From the NCBI GenBank assembly GCA_006218065.1, contig VBWE01000007.1:62001-126000 (forward strand): 64,000 bases of DNA, in the 5' to 3' direction. Both the position numbers and the translations under genes were made by a program. Positions 61,550 to 64,000 of this stretch are shown here, piece by piece. The notes below the pieces were generated by a model. That model saw nothing but the letters and a program-made list of their open reading frames with translations. It ran no database searches and had not been told where the DNA came from. This DNA comes from Bacteroidota bacterium. Lineage in GTDB: Bacteria; Bacteroidota; Bacteroidia; Palsa-965. Every line of letters starts with the position of its first letter. The stretch's first letter is position 1.

Positions 61550-64000
61550 TTAGTGGTGTGCGGCTTCTTTCTTTTCTTCGCCGTGTCCGCCTTTTGCTTT
61601 TTCCGGCCCGGCTTCTTCTTCACGGTTCCACACCTTGGTCATATAGAATACTGACGGGCGTGCACCTACCTGCTCCATCACCTCGAACTTGCGCCCGTCA
61701 TGCAGCATCTGCGCGATCAGGCTGGTTTCGTCGTTGATGTCGCCGAATACGATCGCGTTTGTTGGGCAGGACTGCGAGCAGGCCGTCTGGATTGCTCCAT
61801 CGTCCAGCGCTTTCCCGGCTTTCTTCGCTTCGAGTTTACCGGCCTGGATACGCTGCTGGCACATGGAACATTTTTCCATGACACCACGCGAACGGACAAC
61901 CACATCCGGGTTAAGTACCATACGTCCGTAATCGTCGGCGATCGGGTTCGGGTTGTGTCCCGGGTTCTGGTTGATGCCTTCCATCGGGCGGTGATAACCG
62001 ACGTAGTTGAACCAGTTGAAGCGACGTACTTTGTACGGGCAGTTGTTGGCGCAATAACGTGTTCCCACACAACGGTTGTAAGCCATCTGGTTGAGGCCTT
62101 CGCTGCTGTGGTTGGTTGCGAGAACCGGGCAAACCGTTTCGCAGGGAGCGTGATTGCAATGCTGGCACATCATGGGCTGGAACATCACTTTCGGGTTATC
62201 GAAAGTGGGGCTCTCCATGAGGCGGTAAAGTTCTTTTGTTCCGTATTTATCGCTGTCGGCCGGTGTGGTATCGCTGCTGTAGTAGCGGTCGATACGGATC
62301 CAGTGCATTTCACGGCTGCGGCGCACTTCGTCTTTTCCGACTACGTGAACGTTGTTCTCGGCATTGCAGCTCACCACGCAGGCGCCGCATCCGGTGCAGG
62401 CGTTCAGGTCGATGGCCATAGCCCACTGGTGACCGGGGCGATCGTGGTCTTCCCAGAGGTTGACTTCTTCCGCCCGTTTTTCGCCGGCGTAAGTATGCAG
62501 CATTTCCGATTCGCTTACCTGGCCTTTTTTGCTGACGTATTCGGCGATAGTAACTTCCTGGATGATGTGTTCGTTACGACCCATCATGGTGCCGTGCGTT
62601 TGCGTGCAGGCAATCCAGTGTTTTTCTTCTGTCGGTGTGATTTTGGCTTCGATGCCTTCGTACGACATCGTTTTGCCGGAAGTCATGCCGAGCGCCGGGA
62701 ATGCGTTTGCGCCGACACCTTTGGATGTATTTCCGAAAGAATCGCTGCGGCCGTAACCCATGGCAATACCGATCGTTCCGCGTGCCTGGCCGGGCTGAAC
62801 CCAAACCGGCAGTTTCATATCGTGACCGTTTGCAGATACCGTAACGATATCCAGCTGATCTTCCATCTGGTCGAAACGTACCGTAATGTCTTCGCCTTCA
62901 CCTTCGAGCAAACCGAAAAGTTTGTTCGCTTTCACATCCATCGGGTGCATGGTAACCACGTTATCCCAGGTGATCTTGGTAATCGGGTCGGGCATTTCCT
63001 GGAGCCAGGGGTTATTCGACTGGCTGCCGTTACCCATCGCTGTGCTCTGGAAAACAACAAGCTCGAGCGTCGCTTCTTTTATTCCTGCAATAGCGGATTT
63101 CGCTTCGTCAAGGGTGATGCCGTTACCTGTCGTAACAGGAGCCTCAACCGGCGCTTCGTCTTTTGCGGGTTCCGGTTTCGCGGCGGGTTTATTTACTGCG
63201 AGCGAATCTGCGGCCGGAATTTCGGGTGCCGATCCGGTGGGCAGCGAGATTATACCGTCATGCACGCTCTGGTTCCAGAATGAACTGTGATCAGCCACGT
63301 TATTAAAGAGCACCTTCCAGGTGTTCTGCATGTAGATGTAATAGCTGTTGTTGTTTCCCGACCATTTGAGGAGCGTGTCCTGCGCCTGGCGCGTGTTGAA
63401 GATCGGGCGGATAGCGGGTTGCTGTGTGCTGTATTCTCCTTTGCGCGGGTTGTGATCGTTCCACGATTCGAGGTAATGGCTGTCGGGGCAGATCCAGTCG
63501 CAAAGCGATGCGGTTTCATCCGCACGGTCTGCAAAAGAAATCTTCACCGGAACTTTCGAAAGTTTTTCTGCGAAGCCGAGTGATTTCGGAGCCGTGTATG
63601 CGGGATTGCAGCCGTAGAAAATCACGGCGCCCATGCCGCTCATTTCTTCCTTCACGAATTTTGCAAATGTTTCGTCATCGCCCTGGTGGGTATTATCCGG
63701 GATATCGATGTCGATGATCTTGCTTTCGTAAGCGCCGAGGTTTTTATTGATTTCGCAAACGACGCGCTGGATGGCGGGATCGTTGGAGCCGCAAACCACG
63801 AGGGCTTTGCCCTGCGCGCCTTTGAGTGCGTCGATGGCTTTTTTCACACCGGCATCCGAAGATGTTCCGCTCAGCATTTCCAGGGCGATTTTGCCCAGTT
63901 TCGAAGGCTTCACGGGGAAACGTTCGTCGGCATTTGCACCGGTAAGTGACATGATGGCTTCGAACTGGAAGTGGCGCGACATTTTCATTTTGTCTTTGCT
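61550..64000 (-). CDS. actB: Alternative Complex III iron-sulfur subunit ActB (partial at window end)
   Basis: At least 816 codons; the frame stays open to 64000, so the N-terminus lies beyond the window. The N-terminal part is molybdopterin-oxidoreductase-like without Mo ligands (GAVIFYGCNPAYTAPKSLGF, ADETASLCDWICPDSHYLES). A linker rich in Pro/Ala/Glu follows (near 63170), then a ferredoxin-like domain with CTGCGACVVSCNAENN, CQHCNHAPCETVCPV, CVGTRYCANNCPYKVRRFNW and a last cluster motif with CSMCQQRI and ACSQSCP, for four clusters. It conducts electrons from the quinol subunits. The His-rich C-terminus ends KKEAAHH. Confidence 0.94.
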   Translation of the reverse strand, partial: SKDKMKMSRHFQFEAIMSLTGANADERFPVKPSKLGKIALEMLSGTSSDAGVKKAIDALKGAQGKALVVCGSNDPAIQRVVCEINKNLGAYESKIIDIDIPDNTHQGDDETFAKFVKEEMSGMGAVIFYGCNPAYTAPKSLGFAEKLSKVPVKISFADRADETASLCDWICPDSHYLESWNDHNPRKGEYSTQQPAIRPIFNTRQAQDTLLKWSGNNNSYYIYMQNTWKVLFNNVADHSSFWNQSVHDGIISLPTGSAPEIPAADSLAVNKPAAKPEPAKDEAPVEAPVTTGNGITLDEAKSAIAGIKEATLELVVFQSTAMGNGSQSNNPWLQEMPDPITKITWDNVVTMHPMDVKANKLFGLLEGEGEDITVRFDQMEDQLDIVTVSANGHDMKLPVWVQPGQARGTIGIAMGYGRSDSFGNTSKGVGANAFPALGMTSGKTMSYEGIEAKITPTEEKHWIACTQTHGTMMGRNEHIIQEVTIAEYVSKKGQVSESEMLHTYAGEKRAEEVNLWEDHDRPGHQWAMAIDLNACTGCGACVVSCNAENNVHVVGKDEVRRSREMHWIRIDRYYSSDTTPADSDKYGTKELYRLMESPTFDNPKVMFQPMMCQHCNHAPCETVCPVLATNHSSEGLNQMAYNRCVGTRYCANNCPYKVRRFNWFNYVGYHRPMEGINQNPGHNPNPIADDYGRMVLNPDVVVRSRGVMEKCSMCQQRIQAGKLEAKKAGKALDDGAIQTACSQSCPTNAIVFGDINDETSLIAQMLHDGRKFEVMEQVGARPSVFYMTKVWNREEEAGPEKAKGGHGEEKKEAAHH

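Noticed and set aside
61700-63283. A 527-codon open frame on the plus strand, opposite actB
   Set aside because: It is the antisense shadow of the strongly conserved actB gene, has no recognisable domain, and its composition follows codon positions of the other strand. The same holds for long plus-strand frames at 6035-7360, 2461-3414, 40823-41779 and 54522-55793.
1-64000. tRNA, rRNA, phage or integrated element genes
   Set aside because: No cloverleaf with a CCA-type acceptor, no rRNA-like sequence, and no integrase, recombinase or structural phage gene was recognised on either strand.

Overview
The window comes from a member of the Bacteroidota with a GC content near 50 percent. The evidence is a split gliding/type IX secretion gene (sprA), several proteins with type IX C-terminal sorting domains, a full Alternative Complex III locus, Omp28- and DUF6029-type proteins, and many promoters of the Bacteroidota form TTG-N18-21-TAnnTTTG. 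Class-level placement (Flavobacteriales-like or Chitinophagales-like) cannot be settled from this window. I saw no rRNA, tRNA, CRISPR array, transposase or phage gene.

Layout. 1-3.4 kb: two small membrane proteins and an RprX/RprY-type two-component system. 3.5-8 kb: a type IX cargo protein, a GldM-C-like protein, and an ECF sigma factor with a putative membrane partner. 8.3-13 kb: cytochrome oxidase biogenesis and accessory genes (DUF420, two SCO-type proteins, COX IV, two COX III, heme O synthase). 13.4-20.3 kb: surface polysaccharide genes (two RemB/Wzi-like barrels around a WecA-like transferase, then GDP-L-fucose synthesis by fcl and gmd). 20.4-22 kb: an SBBP-repeat type IX protein whose signal peptide region is disrupted. 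22.1-27.5 kb: cysQ, a half-size and a full-size aldehyde dehydrogenase, deoC, and a GxxExxY gene boxed by inverted repeats and sitting between the two dehydrogenases. 27.7-30.7 kb: cysC-cysD-cysN, preceded by what reads as a complete cysteine-codon transcription attenuator. 30.7-44.6 kb: acetyltransferases, VanZ, gcvH, sprA (broken in two), ruvA, maeB, a sirtuin and another type IX cargo. 45-48.2 kb: a TlpA-DUF6029-Omp28 operon. 48.2-54.5 kb: a barrel protein, UbiX, a 64-residue protein with a rare perfect Shine-Dalgarno, queG, an ATP-grasp protein, LysE, ruvB and an outer membrane protein. 54.5-64 kb: the aerobic respiratory chain core ctaD-ctaC-actF-E-D-C-B, running off the right edge.

Functionally, quinol electrons pass through Alternative Complex III (actB-F) to the caa3/aa3-type oxidase (ctaC/ctaD with the COX III and IV genes 40 kb away). 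The SCO, DUF420 and CtaB proteins supply its copper and heme. Sulfate assimilation (cysC/D/N, with cysQ removing PAP/PAPS) appears to be controlled by ribosome stalling on Cys codons of a 25-residue leader.

The most interesting item is that attenuator (27675-27859): a promoter, a leader ORF with six Cys codons in two triplets, a 10-bp antiterminator whose first strand starts right after the leader stop codon, and a mutually exclusive terminator directly before cysC. Second is the 455-bp GxxExxY unit with 39-bp inverted ends. Third is a strongly Shine-Dalgarno-led gene in a lineage that normally ignores Shine-Dalgarno. Intergenic DNA is rich in long nested hairpins and in small dispersed inverted repeats.
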